Under the pieces are notes generated by a model. It was not told where the DNA came from. It did not search any database and worked only from the letters and a program-made list of their open reading frames with translations. Shown piece after piece: positions 10,690-21,590 of a stretch of 64,000 bases of DNA (position 1 is the stretch's first letter; each line of letters begins with the position of its first letter). The stretch is from Juglans regia (Eukaryota > Streptophyta > Magnoliopsida > Fagales > Juglandaceae). A program made the position numbers and the translations under genes. Location: assembly GCF_001411555.2 (NCBI RefSeq), contig NC_049905.1:16904891-16968890 (forward strand). The letters run 5' to 3'.

Positions 10690-12336
10690 TCAGTCCTGGA
10701 CTTCGGGCTTCTTTTCACTACCTTTGAGGTACCATCCAACAGAAGCAAGAATAGTGATAGTTCCAGCTAAAACTGCATAGTTCCGGTACTTGTCATTTGA
10801 TACTCCAGATGTTGAGGATGAGGAAGAGCTCGTAGGTTTGGCATCAGTGACTGATCCTCCTCCTGAACTTGTGGCAGGTTTTTCTTCTGGTTTTGGGCCC
10901 TGAGAATATTCAACTCATCAGGAATTATTACTACAGCCAAGGATAACTGTGCAAGGATCTTATCCAACAAAAAGTTCCAACAGAGAGAATAAATACATGT
11001 TTAGTACCACAATCCTTGAGTCAAAAACCGGCATCGTTTATTTTTACAGATAAGTTGAGATTAAAATTAAAAATTAAATAAAATATTATTAAAATATATA
11101 TTTTTAATATTATTTTTATTTTGATATTTAAAAAAGTTGAATTGTTTATTTTATTTTGTGTGAAAATTTGAAAAATTTGTAATAATTAGATTAGATTAGA
11201 TTTAGATGAGAGGAATTGTGAAAACAAACAAGAATGAAGTTTTGGAGCAGAGCATCTCAGAGTGCAAGCAATACACGGTAAACCAAATGGCGTAGCTAAT
11301 GAGAGGATGAATGTCTACCAAGACCGACAAAAAGAAAAAAAGTAATCTCCTCGTACCTTCCTTGCAAGCTTTTCCAGCTTCTCTTGCTCAAGTTTCTACA
11401 CCATTACACAAGATCTATTAAGAAAGCACCACAAAAGCACTACAGGCATGATTAATAAGCAGATTGTCCATTGCAATCAATAGATATATTCAGATACCTC
11501 GTGTAAGAAAATGTCAAAGCATCATTTATACATGCACCCAATGAATTTTGAATTCACAATCTCACCCTGCATTCGACTTAAAATCGGAGGAGTGCCTTTT
11601 GAGCTACAGCTCATTAGCATGGACAGAATTGTACCAAGGGTCCATCACCAAGATGCCACTGAAAAGTTCCAGCAGGAGACATGACACGTGCTGGTCAAAA
11701 GTTCAACATTCTCTATCTCGTGTAATGGTTTTAGATTGTGAATATTATACAGACAAAAAGAAAAAATTTAACCTGACCCCATAATCAAATTTGGATGATT
11801 TTAGAAATTTTTTTTTTTTTTTCATGCTGCTCTATATGATGCAATAGCATGAGTTAAAATTTTTCAGTACAGATAATGAAGGCCAGCTCAAGTACAGATA
11901 ATATTATACAAGTATTATCAATACTCTTTGATCATCAAGTCTATCTCTGAGCTCCATAACTGTAATGAGACATCGATTTTTAATTTCTTATAGACGTAAA
12001 AAAAAAAAATAACTATCTTCCCCTGCATGCTGGACGTCTGATTTCAGAGTTCGAAAGCTAGTAATATTTACTGAAAGTTTTAATATCTCTGCGCTTGAAG
12101 CTAGCAATATTTACCAAGATCCCCTTGCATACTGGACCTGTTATTTCTTGACAACTTTACGAGAAAGTAACAATTTGCACCCCTAAAATATCAGTTTTCC
12201 AATTTGCATCCTAAACTACCAAAGTTGCTAATTGGTACTCCAAACTACCAAATTTTGACAATTTACACCCTTGGTTAAGATCTAAGTGTTAAGATCAATA
12301 AGAAATAGAACAAGTGGCTTAGTATATTATATATAT

Positions 12337-12371
<35 letters not shown>

Positions 12372-13311
12372 TCTTCTAGACAAAACTTCAAATTTCTAAC
12401 AGACCCCGTTATATATTCTAAATTGCCCCTAGTCTGAACCAATTGTCCACACAGGATAGCTATACTAGACTGGTGTTGCATGTGCAAGAGATCTGGCAAG
12501 ACAGTGGAACACCACTTGCTACATTGCAAGACAGCTAGAGCCTTGTGGGTGGAAGTCTTTAGCCGGATAGAGTTATCCTTTGTTATGCTTGCATCTGTGG
12601 TAGATCTATTGGCTAGCTGGACACTTCCAATAGGAGTTCAACAAATCAAGGCGGTGTGGAAAATGATCCTGATTTGTATTATGTGGTATATATGGAAAGA
12701 ACGCAATGATTGGACTTTCAAAGGGAAGAGCGGTCTCTAGAGGAACTTAGAACTCTATTTTTCAGTACTTTATTTCTATGGGCCATTGCTTTAGATTTTA
12801 ATGGCCTGAATTTTCATGACTTTTTAGTTTTCCTTACTTCGACCTAGATTTATCTCTTGCATACCATTTTGTGTACTCTGGGTTTAATAACCCAAGACAT
12901 CCTTCACCAGACTGATTCTACAAAGGCATCCAACAAATTTAAAAGGCAAATCCCATATATATATATATACATATATATATACACATCCTAGACATTGAGC
13001 TTGGGTAATCTGAGATATTCAAATAAAAATATTCAAATTATTAAGAAAATAGCATCAGGGAGGCAAAATGAAAGTGTATATCAATATACAATGAAACCAG
13101 AAAGAAAATACTTAATCTAACAAAACAAAAAAAAAAATCCAGCAGCACCAAGGCATCAAAAAAATGCCAAAAGGAAAAGCACGAGAAAATATGGGGCTTT
13201 GAAAATTACCTTAATGTAAACATTTTCTGCAGCTTTTTCCTCCTCGCTAAGAATTTTTCCACCACTAGAGAACCTCCGAGATACAAATCTTGCAGCCATC
13301 CTCATCGCCAT
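10690..13311 (-). CDS. Mitochondrial ATPase-inhibitor (IF1)-like protein, At2g27730 type
   Basis: Coding exons on the minus strand are 13311-13210, 11395-11357 and 10899-10690, all joined in phase 0 with GT-AG borders, for 116 residues. The N-terminus MAMRMAARFVSRRFSSG is an Arg-rich, acid-free mitochondrial presequence. Residues 19-47 (GKILSEEEKAAENVYIKK... to LARK) form the charged helix of the ATPase-inhibitor family. A Ser/Gly-rich linker follows, then one membrane helix at about 88-106 and a charged tail ending PEVQD. The C-terminal membrane anchor is a feature of the plant At2g27730-type protein, remembered as 'uncharacterized, mitochondrial'. A role on ATP synthase is therefore inferred from the family only. 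An acceptor at 13330 (TATAG before GAAAATAG) shows a spliced 5'UTR. The frame is undamaged. Confidence 0.85.
11040..11215. mobile_element. Worn MITE, 'GATGAGATGAGATG' family, in an intron
   Basis: It shows the family core: AATAAAATATTATTAAAATA, AAAAAAGTTGAATTGTTTAT, and a GAAAATTTGAAAAATTTGTA end. It lies between the last two coding exons of the IF1-like gene. Its outer ends are degraded. Confidence 0.5.
12466..12900 (+). pseudogene. LINE 3' fragment (reverse-transcriptase zinc-binding domain)
   Basis: The reading DWCCMCKRSGKTVEHHLLHC with later CKTARALWVEVF and IWKERNDWTF is the cysteine/histidine module at the C-terminus of plant L1-type LINE ORF2 (zf-RVT). It is open to a stop at 12740 and followed by LINE-type 3' sequence to about 12900. 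It is 5'-truncated and sits inside an intron of the minus-strand IF1-like gene. A (GA)n run at 12342-12369 lies just before it. It should not be annotated as a host gene. Confidence 0.8.
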
Positions 13312-13806
13312 TGCAATTTGACTATTTTCCTATAAATGAGATAATGGGTGATAAATTAAAGAAATCCAACACAACTTCATTTGGAGACTCATATGATACA
13401 AGAAAACCAGAGTCTAGTATATCTTTCTCTATTGTTGCACAATTGTGATTAAATTGCACATTTGACTGTTATTACTCTTAGAAAGTTTTAGCATTATGAT
13501 CACAACATATTCAACATAAACAATGCAACTTTCAATATTACATCAACTTACAGCCAAAATTCATTAGGCCAAAAAAAGGGTAACGAGAAACACAATCACC
13601 CTCATTGTGTCCAACATATACTATTCAAACAAGAAGTCCTATAGTCTACAGGTCTTCTTTCTTCTCAAGTCATAGAGCATGCTTAATTGAGGACAAGATG
13701 ATAAAGAAGCTTTTGATATTAGTGTCACTTTTTTTTTGTACTTTTAGGTACAATGGAGGCTCACTAGACCCATAGGGGACAAACAAGAATTAAGTACCTC
13801 CTCAAC

Positions 13807-13960
13807 TTTTTTTTTTTTTATCAGTACACAAAAACTTCATTGATAACCAGAATAGGAAAGAACTCAAGTACATAGGAAAGAACTCAAGTACACGGGAGAT
13901 ATACAAGAGCAGTCAAGTATGCATGAGAATCTAGTGATACAAGAAATCTCTCCTTAACTT
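13807..13960 (-). mobile_element. LINE 3' tail, minus strand
   Basis: A T-run (13808-13820) followed by ATCAGTACACAAAAACTTCA and GTACACGGGAGATATACAAG is the reverse complement of a LINE 3' end with its A-tail. It parallels the minus-strand LINE at 52 kb, which begins T-run, ATAAGTAAGAATCTTTATTG. The phrase GGAAAGAACTCAAGTACA is duplicated in tandem. Confidence 0.5.
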
Positions 13961-14009
13961 AAACCCTCCACATTGGGGAAGGGGACGGGTTAGATGGCTT
14001 CATCTTGAA

Positions 14010-14463
14010 GCCACAAAATACCTTTATTAGCCCTTTGGAATAATATATACAAGGAAGTTCTTCCACAAAATACCTTTATTATTCCATTACTAGGAAGTCA
14101 TGAACTTCCCTGTGGATGAACGTCCTTGATACGAGGAAGGCATTTTGTGGAAGTTCATTACAAGGAACAATATCCAATTTGAGGTGGGAGTTGGATCTAG
14201 GATGCATGACTTGAGGTGTGTTCATAGGGCGCTTAAAGAAGTTTTCCATACCATGTTACTCTTGCCAATAATGCTTTTGTGGCAAACAATTTCGAGATTT
14301 TTCTAGTAATTGGCACAAAGGAATAAAAACTTCATCAGAGTGAATGAAGATTGGGAGGTTGGTGTTTTTAGTGAATTTTTTAATCTGCTGTATTCCACTA
14401 GATTGAGAAGAGGAATGCTTAATTTTCATTATTTCTCTAATATCTTTATTCCTTATGTTAAGA
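14010..14463 (+). pseudogene. LINE ORF2 fragment, part 1 (split by a Harbinger element)
   Basis: Broken plus-strand readings such as FEVGVGSRMHDL, LKEVFHTM and the stretch FIRVNEDWEVGVFSEFFNLLYS match the region just before the zf-RVT domain of plant L1 LINE ORF2. The reading is cut at about 14463 by Harbinger-type DNA and resumes at about 16840. It lies in the proposed long 5'UTR intron of the IF1-like gene. Confidence 0.75.
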
Positions 14464-14586
14464 GCACTCCCAATAGATGCTCTATAATACATTTTTCTTT
14501 AAAATATAAAGAAATGCTCTCAAAAATGCCCTCCATTGGATCTTCTATTTTAAAGACACTTTACATTCTGCTACAGGGAACCGTTA
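14464..14586. mobile_element. Harbinger-type MITE fragment next to the fold-back element
   Basis: It starts AGAGCACTCCCAATAGATGC, nearly the same as the end of the following element (AGAGCACTCCCAATGGA). It also carries ATGCCCTCCATTGGATC, a related inverted phrase. It may be a solo end or an older, related MITE hit by the larger insertion. Confidence 0.45.
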
Positions 14587-16834
14587 GAGCACTCCCAATG
14601 GATTTTTCATCCTATCCTTTAAAATACATCACCAAAACCCACTTTTTCTATTTTACATACTGACTTTTACAATATATCATACATCAGCTTATCTATTTTT
14701 TCTTCATATCATTTAAATATTACACTTTTTAATCTTTTTTATTCATTTCAAATATTTTCTTTAACTACTAATGATATCTTCATATCTTTTGATATTTGCA
14801 ATATCTCCATATATATAATGTCATATAATTATGTTCTATTTTAAATTAATCCAAATTTATAAGCTAGACCAAAATATAAATTAATTCAAAAAATAAAAAG
14901 AAGAGATTATATAATGAAAATATTCACAAAGTATATAATGAGAATATCCATTCTCAATAATTGTAAAAGAATATTCTTAAGATATTCTTCGTTTCGGTAT
15001 ATTCCGTGAATATCCATTTTTTATAATTGTAAAAAAAATATTCTTCATTATATTCTTTAATTACCATTTTTCGATTTTGTGAAAATGGATAATTGTGAAA
15101 AAATATCCATTTTTGATAATTGTGAAAGAATATTATGAAAATATACCTTTCATTTTCTCAAAACTTCAACTATAAATAACATCATTTCTTGATAAAGTTC
15201 ACCAACATCTTCATTTCCATTTCTTTACATAATTCTTCTTTCTATATAGTTCCTATGGATCATGTCTTTGAGGTATTTGACTCTTCGTCATCAGACGATG
15301 AGTTGGAATTAAATTTAGCTCTTGCTATGGAAGAAGAACGTTTGAGTAATGAAAGAGAAGAATCTTCTCCCACCAACGCTTCGGAGCATGTCCTTAAGCG
15401 AGCTCTCTAAAAACAGAAGAATGTTCTGGGACATTAATATCATTATGAGAGTCTAGTAATCTAAAAAATGTATGTCATATCCAAAGGTCATATAACGCTA
15501 CGGCTTCTAAAATTATCGATAGTTCATGAATGTGACCACAATACATTCTTTTCCATGCACTTGGACAATTTTTCCATTTCCAATACATGCAATCAATATT
15601 CCCTACGATCCCAAGAAACCCACAACTTTCTCCAGCTGCGAGCAATCTAGCAATATCGTTGTCGTTTGGCGATCTTAAGTACTTGTTGGAGAAGATGCTA
15701 ATGACAGGCTTAACAAATTTCTTCAAACATTTGGTTGCTGTATTTTCTGCAATCCTTAAGTATTCGTCCACAAAATACCAGATACTCTATAAGCTGATAT
15801 TCTCATCACAACAGTTATTTTTTGAAGGGAGGAACGCCCAAGTCTTCTAGCAGCATCTCTTCTTAGGACGAAATATGGTTCGTATGCTTCGACTGCAGCT
15901 TGAATACGCAAGAAAAGATGACGTTGCATTCCAAACCTCCTACGGAATAGATTCAGAGGATATATGAATGATTTAGCAAAATAATCTTGGAAAATGCATT
16001 GGTGGCCTTCAAACGAATTTATTCGAATGAATATATGACGCGGAATAGAATTACGACGCTATGTCGAGCCTCTTTCATTACCCAAACATTCTTCTTCCAT
16101 AGCAAGAGCTAAATTTAATTACAACTCCTCGTCAGATGACAGAGTCAAATACCTCAATGACAGGATCCATAAAAACTATATAGAAAGAAGAACTAGAAGA
16201 ATTATGTAAAGAAATGGAAATGAAGATGTTGGTGAGACTTTATGAAGAAATAGTGTTATTTATAGTTAAAGTTTTGAGAAAACCAAAAATATATTCTCAT
16301 AATATAAAAAAGAATATACTAAGAATATTCTTTTACAATTATCGAAAATTGATATTCACGAAATATACCGAAGAATATCTTAAGAACATTCTTTCACAAT
16401 TATCGAAAATGAATATTTACGAAATATACTGAAAAATATCTTAAGAGTATTCTTTTACAATTATCGAGAATGGATATTCTCATAATATACTGTGTGAATA
16501 TTTTCATTATATAATCTCTTATTTTTATTTTTTAAATTAATTTATATTTTGGTTTAGCTTTACATTTGGATTAATTTAAAATAGAACATAATTATATGAC
16601 ATTGTATATGGGGAAATATTGCAAATATCAAAATATATGAGAATATAATTGGTAGTTGAAGAAAATATTTGAAATGAATAAAAAAGAATAAAAAGTATAA
16701 TATTTAAATGATATGAAGAAAAAATAGATAAGTTGATATATGGTATATTGTAAAAGTCAATATGTAAAATAGAAAAAGTGGGTTTTGGTGATGTATTTTA
16801 AAGGATAAGATGAAGAATCCATTTGGAGTGCTCT
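14587..16834. mobile_element. PIF/Harbinger fold-back element with ~770-bp inverted arms
   Basis: The outer ends GAGCACTCCCAATGGA and, reverse complemented, GAGCACTCCAAATGGA are PIF/Harbinger-like, flanked by TTA and TAA. Homology between the arms continues far inward (about 14587-15357 against 16071-16834), including the start of the transposase gene: ATGGATCATGTCTTTGAGG on the left and its counterpart, reading ATGGATCCTGTCATTGAGG, on the minus strand near 16170. Only the 0.7-kb middle is unique. An ordinary Harbinger has short inverted repeats and different gene ends, so this copy appears to carry its 5' half twice, head to head. The insertion splits a LINE. Confidence 0.8.
15475..16172 (-). 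pseudogene. Harbinger (HARBI1-like) transposase relic
   Basis: On the minus strand from about 16172: a short acidic start (MDPVIEVFDS-like), a stop-containing segment, then LFRRRFGMQRHLFLRIQAAV (near 15900-15950) and RRDAARRLGRSS. An open part at 15771-15475 contains DEYLRIAENTATKCL, the SPNDNDIARLL segment, IDCMYWKWKNCP and GHIHELSIILEAVA. These match the PIF/Harbinger nuclease up to the second acidic motif. The reading then stops at the inner edge of the left arm, so the last third of the nuclease is absent. Confidence 0.8.
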
Positions 16835-16839
16835 AACAA

Positions 16840-17258
16840 GCATTTTCTTTGAAGAATATTGACAGACAAAGGTCCCATTGAGAGTTTCGTTTATTGCTTA
16901 ACGAATTCTTTAGGAAAAGATTCTCACCATGGAAATTTAAGATACAAATAAGTAATTGATTGATGCTGTGTAAGAGAAGTGGAAAGTTTGTTGATCATCT
17001 TTTACTTCATTGTGAGACTACAAGTGCATTGGAGCCGTTGGAGTGGCTTGGGTAACGCCCAGAAGAATTATGCATCTTTTCTATTCCTAGAGGAGGTCAA
17101 GTGGTAGCACGCAAATCACAACAGTGTGGACATGGTTTGTACTTGCCTCATTTGGTGTATTTAGAAGAAAGGAGCAATAAAATCTTTGAGGACCACAAAT
17201 AGACGCTGGATGAGCTCAAAATGTTTTAATATAAATAGAATTTTTCCTTTGGGCCACT
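16840..17258 (+). pseudogene. LINE ORF2 fragment, part 2
   Basis: This continues the LINE broken at 14463: a WQTKVPLRVSF-like reading near 16860, then CKRSGKFVDHLLLHCET (zf-RVT) near 16975, with several stops. It is cut at 17258 by a solo LTR, after which the LINE 3' end continues at 20232. Confidence 0.75.
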
Positions 17259-18949
17259 TGTAACATCCAAACCCCAAAAGTGTAATTTTAATTATTATTT
17301 TACTTATCAAAAAAAATTATTATTTTTATTATTATTACTATTACTAAATTTAAGATCCGTTTTAAAATAGTGATTTTATTAGAATGGGTGAGTTTCTTCC
17401 ACTATCTTCACTCGTAAGCCTAAGTGTTTATCTCCTAGTTGAATAAGTTTCCTAATGGGAAACCAAACTCCCAACTCCAAACTCTATCCAATCTCCTTGT
17501 GATCCACGATACCCCTTCTCCTTGCCTACAAAACCCACCCCGAGACCTCCAAAAATAAACACAAGAAACCTTAATACACAGCCACCGTAGCAGCTTCTAC
17601 AAATCAAGAACCCACCTCCCTCAACCAAGTCAGCCACCTCGCCGGAAACTACCACAGAAGCCGCCGACGGTGATCTTTTCCCCCACCTCGACGTACGTCG
17701 TCACCGTTTAAGCCCAACCCGTCGATTTCTCTCTCCCTCTTTATCGGCAGTGACTCTTTGGCCGTGTGCTTGTGCAGCCGTCGCCAACCACCTCAAGGGA
17801 CTTCGGAGTACCACTCTCGGAGCCAGAAATCACCGACCAGCCCAACCTAGGTGAACCCACTTCCTTCCGGTAAGCCCTCGACGAGATCTCTCTCCTCGTG
17901 ATTTTCAGTTCTCGACTTAGCAGATCCTCTCTCTCTAACTCTCTCTTCCTCTCTTGGTGTCGCACCACTGCCCAGAGACACCAACTGCGTCGCCTGTCCC
18001 TCCCAGCCACCCAAAGCTACCGCGCATCAGCTCCTTTTCTCAGTGAGTCCACTGTTATCACACGGCAAATTCCCTTCAGTTGTGTTGGTCTCGTGTGTTT
18101 CCAAAAGGGCAACCACCCTTTTTAATTCATAATGGGCCTTTGGGCCCTAAGCCCATACCGCCAAGTGCCTTCTTAAGACAAACGAGGGCTGGGCTTATTT
18201 TTTAAATGGACTTGTGTTGTTAAATTAATATGGACCAGAAACTATCCTAATGACTTTAAATGGACTGTTTTCTCAATTAGGGCTGAGCTGGAATTTAAGC
18301 TAGCCCAAAGTTTTGAATGAATAATTATGAACCCAAAGACACAATTTTTATAAAAAATATTTAAGGGATTTTAAAGTATATTTTTAAAGTATACTATGGA
18401 GCCTACTATTTTAGTTAAATTCTATTATACGTAGAGTATTACGACACGCTTTTCAAGGAAATTAGTAACGTTTAGTACCTCGTATAGGTAACACGCTACA
18501 AAGTGGGAATCAGGAAGAGGCGCTAAGAGGTAATTAGTATAATCATATAATTGCATGTGTAGTACTTTAAATGTTCTAATTGTATATGAAAATATGATGT
18601 TTGCCTACGCTACACTATGAGCTAAGTCAAGGTTAGATCCCTTTCATGATCTTCAATGAATTATAATGATATGCATGTAAGTGAGCGTATGTATATTATG
18701 CTATTATGGATTGCAATTTGATGGATGATATGTCATGAAAATCACATGTATGCTATGCAATGTAATGTCATGAAGTATTTAGATCATATAAGTCATGTAA
18801 TGTTTCATATCATGTATGCCAGGGAATGTTTATGTTCAGATCACATTATGCCATATCATGTTATGTTATGCTATGTACAAATGTATGCCATGCTAGAAAA
18901 GTTTATGAAGTCCAACAAACTTCTCATGCATTAAGAAAGATAAGATGTT

Positions 18950-19401
18950 AAGGATGAGACGGACCTAAGCGTGTTCATCACAAGTTATGATAAGGATGAC
19001 ACGGACCTAAGCGTGTTCATCACAAGTTATGACAATGATGACACGAACCTAAGCGTGTTCATCACAAGTTATGTTAAGGATGACACGAAACTAAGTGTGT
19101 TCATCACAAGTTATGTTTAAGGATGACACGGACCTAAGCATGTTCATCGCAAGTTATGTTAAGGATGACACGGACCTAAGCATGTTCATCCCAAGTTATG
19201 TTAAGAGTGACACGGATCTAAGCATGTTCATCACAAGTTATGTTAAGGGTGACACAGACCTAAGTGTGTTCACCACTAATATGATAAGTGGTGCCACGGA
19301 CCTAAGCGTGGTTCACCATATGTTAAGGGAAATACGGACTTAAGCATATTCACCACCAGTTAAGTTATGCGGTGCCACGGACTCAAGCATGGGTCACCAT
19401 G
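18950..19401 (+). repeat. 42-bp minisatellite, about 11 units
   Basis: Units read roughly GATGACACGGACCTAAGCGT followed by GTTCATCACAAGTTATGTTA AG, becoming more divergent to the right. Because 42 is a multiple of three, one frame stays open through most units (DDTDLSMFI.SYVK repeated). One unit near 19110 has an extra base that shifts the frame. It lies inside the solo LTR. Confidence 0.85.
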
Positions 19402-19573
19402 TGATACCCCATATGATATGGATAAGGGTAGGTGGTGTATGGGATCCCACATTGCTTGGGAAGGAGAAGTTCTTGCTCTTAATAAGTTTCCAATAGAGCT
19501 CCAATTGTATCATTGACTAGTCATTTTGGAGTATAGGCAATGTGGTTTGGGCCTTCCATTGGGGTGTTACACA
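19402..19573 (+). mobile_element. Small TRIM-like solo LTR nested in the large LTR
   Basis: It begins TGATACCCC and ends GGGTGTTACACA, flanked by CCATG (19397-19401) and CCATA (19574-19578), a probable 5-bp duplication with one change. It contains GGGATCCCACATTGCTTGGG, a phrase I associate with small plant LTR elements. Length 172 bp. It interrupts the last unit of the minisatellite. Confidence 0.55.
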
Positions 19574-20231
19574 CCATATGATAGGTAAAAGACACGATAA
19601 ACAAGTCATGTATGGTTGTTAAAAAATGCATGAAGTCAGTCATTTATGCATTCACGTTACATGTTTGTCATGATTATGTATGATTCTGCTCATGTTAATG
19701 ATGAATAGATATGCTATGTGAATTGGTGATGATATATGTATGTATGTAAAGTTTTTCAAAAATTAAGCCTATGTTAAATTAAGTTATGTGTACGGTATGA
19801 TTGTCAATATGTGATGATGTACATATGTTATGAAGAGTCTTTCAGAAATTAAGTCTATGCTAGGCTAAGATGTATTTTACGGTATGATGTGCAATATATG
19901 GAGTATTTGACTCATTTTTGTTTGTTTCTCTATTTTCTTCTATGCTTAACTGTCACAGATGATGAGTATGAGGACACAGAGCTGGAGGGCCCGGAATAGA
20001 TCTAGTATAAAGACTTAGAAAGGAATACGTGTTATTTACACATGAATTAGTTTGGTTTATGTTTTTACTTTCTGTTTTCAGTTTCATGTTTCAAAAACAG
20101 TTATGTTCAGTTCAATTTTAATATTTTGATGTTTTTCAATAAATGAGGTATTTCAGGATATGAATCTCTTTACCGGACATTATGTTATGAATGTTAGTAA
20201 CATCTCTATCCTACGGGAACGGGGTGTTACA

Positions 20232-20340
20232 CCACTTCTATAGACTCTAACGGGATAAACTAATATGATTTCTTCTATCTTTTTCTCCTAGATAGTCAGG
20301 TGTCTTGCTGCACCTTTTCTGCTTTTCCATAAAAAAGAAG
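20232..20340 (+). pseudogene. LINE 3' end, part 3
   Basis: After the CCACT duplication the LINE 3' region resumes (CTCCTAGATAGTCAGGTGTC and following). This completes a LINE broken into three pieces (14010-14463, 16840-17258, 20232-20340). Confidence 0.5.
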
Positions 20341-21452
20341 ATCAGAAAGACTTCAATCACTTAAATGATCTAACATTAAAATGGACAAAAAAAGATCACC
20401 TGAAACAAATTTAACGGTTAGATCTTAAAGGAAAGGAAAAATTGCAAAAGGTGTTGTAGTTCAAGAGATAAAGTGACAAGTTTAATAGTTTAGTGGTCAT
20501 AGTGCAAAAGAAGAGGTAGTTTGAGAAAGTAAGTGTAATTTTCCCTACCAATAGAAATTTAAGTATATATATTATAAACACACACATACCAAATGTATAA
20601 AGACATTGAATTAATTTCACGTATGTGGTATATTTTATTGTAACACATATTATGAAAACTAATGGACACAAATTACTAAAACCAAGTGACTTATTTTGTT
20701 TTAAAGAATGGATTACTTATGCAAGTACCTTGCTTTGTTTCAAAAGAGCGTCTTCATTTCTTAACTGAAAATACTTTGTTTCAAAAGAGCGCCTTTTTTG
20801 AAATATAAAAAGAAAAACTATATGAATAAAGCATTAATGACTTTTGGCAAAAACTACAGTAATTTCTCCTTCTATTTATTTCCAATAAATATGTTTCTCC
20901 AAAGTATTTTCTCAATATAAAACCAATAATTCAGGTTCGTATACTTTCCCAAAGCTTCAAAACAAAAAAGAAATAAGAAATATCATAGATTTACCCGAAA
21001 AGATTACTTTTTTATAATTATATTTTACCAGAAAAGATTATAATAAAATAAGCAGGAAAAGTTTCTGAAAAAGGATTAGAAATCATGTCCTGCAACAAAT
21101 GGAACCTCGTGTCAAGGATTGGTGCTTTATTCCCAGCACTCTTCTCCTTCCTAAAATCAAAGAGCGGGTACAAAATACAAAACAACCCCTCACCCAACCC
21201 CAAATTGCACACCCAAAATTTGAGGTAGTTAGCAACATTCAAAGCAAACTAAAAATAAACGCTAATTTCAAAAATTACATCACCGTTCACTTCTCAAGAC
21301 ATGCACATAAAATGGAAGGGATCAGAATGTTAGAATGACGAGCAAGATGGAGTATCCGATCGTCAATGGATTTCCAGTAAAGAATATTGAAGGAAAATGT
21401 ATCTAAAAAAAGACTGAAATGTAGACTACATAGCAGCAACCAGAAAACTTAC
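20341..21452. other. Intronic or intergenic AT-rich DNA
   Basis: No gene is recognised. TTTGTTTCAAAAGAGCG occurs twice near 20740 and 20775, a 35-bp tandem echo. If the upstream exon assignment is right, this is the 5' part of the long 5'UTR intron of the IF1-like gene. Confidence 0.35.
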
Positions 21453-21590
21453 AGAAATCTCGAACAGATCCGAAACTAAGAAAAAGATTCCCCTACCAAG
21501 CGATTGCAGATTCAAGTGGAGAGAGCGAGAGCGCCTGAAAATGAAGCAGTGGTGCTAGGCGTATAGAATTATCAGTTAGGGATTATAAAT
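21453..21590 (-). promoter_or_regulatory. Candidate promoter and non-coding first exon of the IF1-like gene
   Basis: On the minus strand, TTTATAAT (21582-21590) is followed about 30 bases later by a CT-rich, ATG-free leader (GCGCTCTCGCTCTCTCC) and a splice donor TCT|GTAAGT at 21452. The coding exon at 13311 is preceded by an acceptor at 13330, so a spliced upstream 5'UTR exon must exist. This is the only well-formed candidate I see, and would imply an 8.1-kb intron. It could belong to another transcript. Confidence 0.4.

Larger units (their letters stand above)
17259..20231 (+). mobile_element. Solo LTR of a Ty3-gypsy element, 2.97 kb, with 5-bp TSD
   Basis: It starts TGTAACATCC and ends GGGGTGTTACA, a TG...CA pair typical of plant gypsy LTRs. 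The target duplication CCACT is exact at 17254-17258 and 20232-20236. LINE sequence stands on both sides. The inside has a GC-rich CT-dotted zone (17450-18120), a splice-donor-like AAGAGGTAATTAG near 18528, a 42-bp minisatellite (18950-19401), an embedded TRIM-like LTR (19402-19573) and an acceptor-like CTGTCACAG followed by a short acidic reading near 19960-20000. There is no pol sequence, so it is a solo LTR. An unrecognised non-autonomous element with these termini is the alternative. Confidence 0.75.

Noticed and set aside
12480..12740. 86-codon open frame with Cys/His pattern as a host zinc-finger protein
   Set aside because: The pattern and context are the zf-RVT end of a LINE ORF2.
17452..18125. 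GC-rich zone with Ser/Arg-rich frames as a possible small gene
   Set aside because: It is the leader-like zone of the 2.97-kb LTR. No domain, no consistent splice structure, and the frames on both strands look compositional.
19095..19343. 82-codon open frame with DDTDLS repeats as a possible gene
   Set aside because: It lies in a 42-bp minisatellite within an LTR, and the frame is broken by a one-base shift in an upstream unit.
18945..19400. Regular repeats considered as a CRISPR array
   Set aside because: The units are contiguous with no unique spacers, in a plant LTR.
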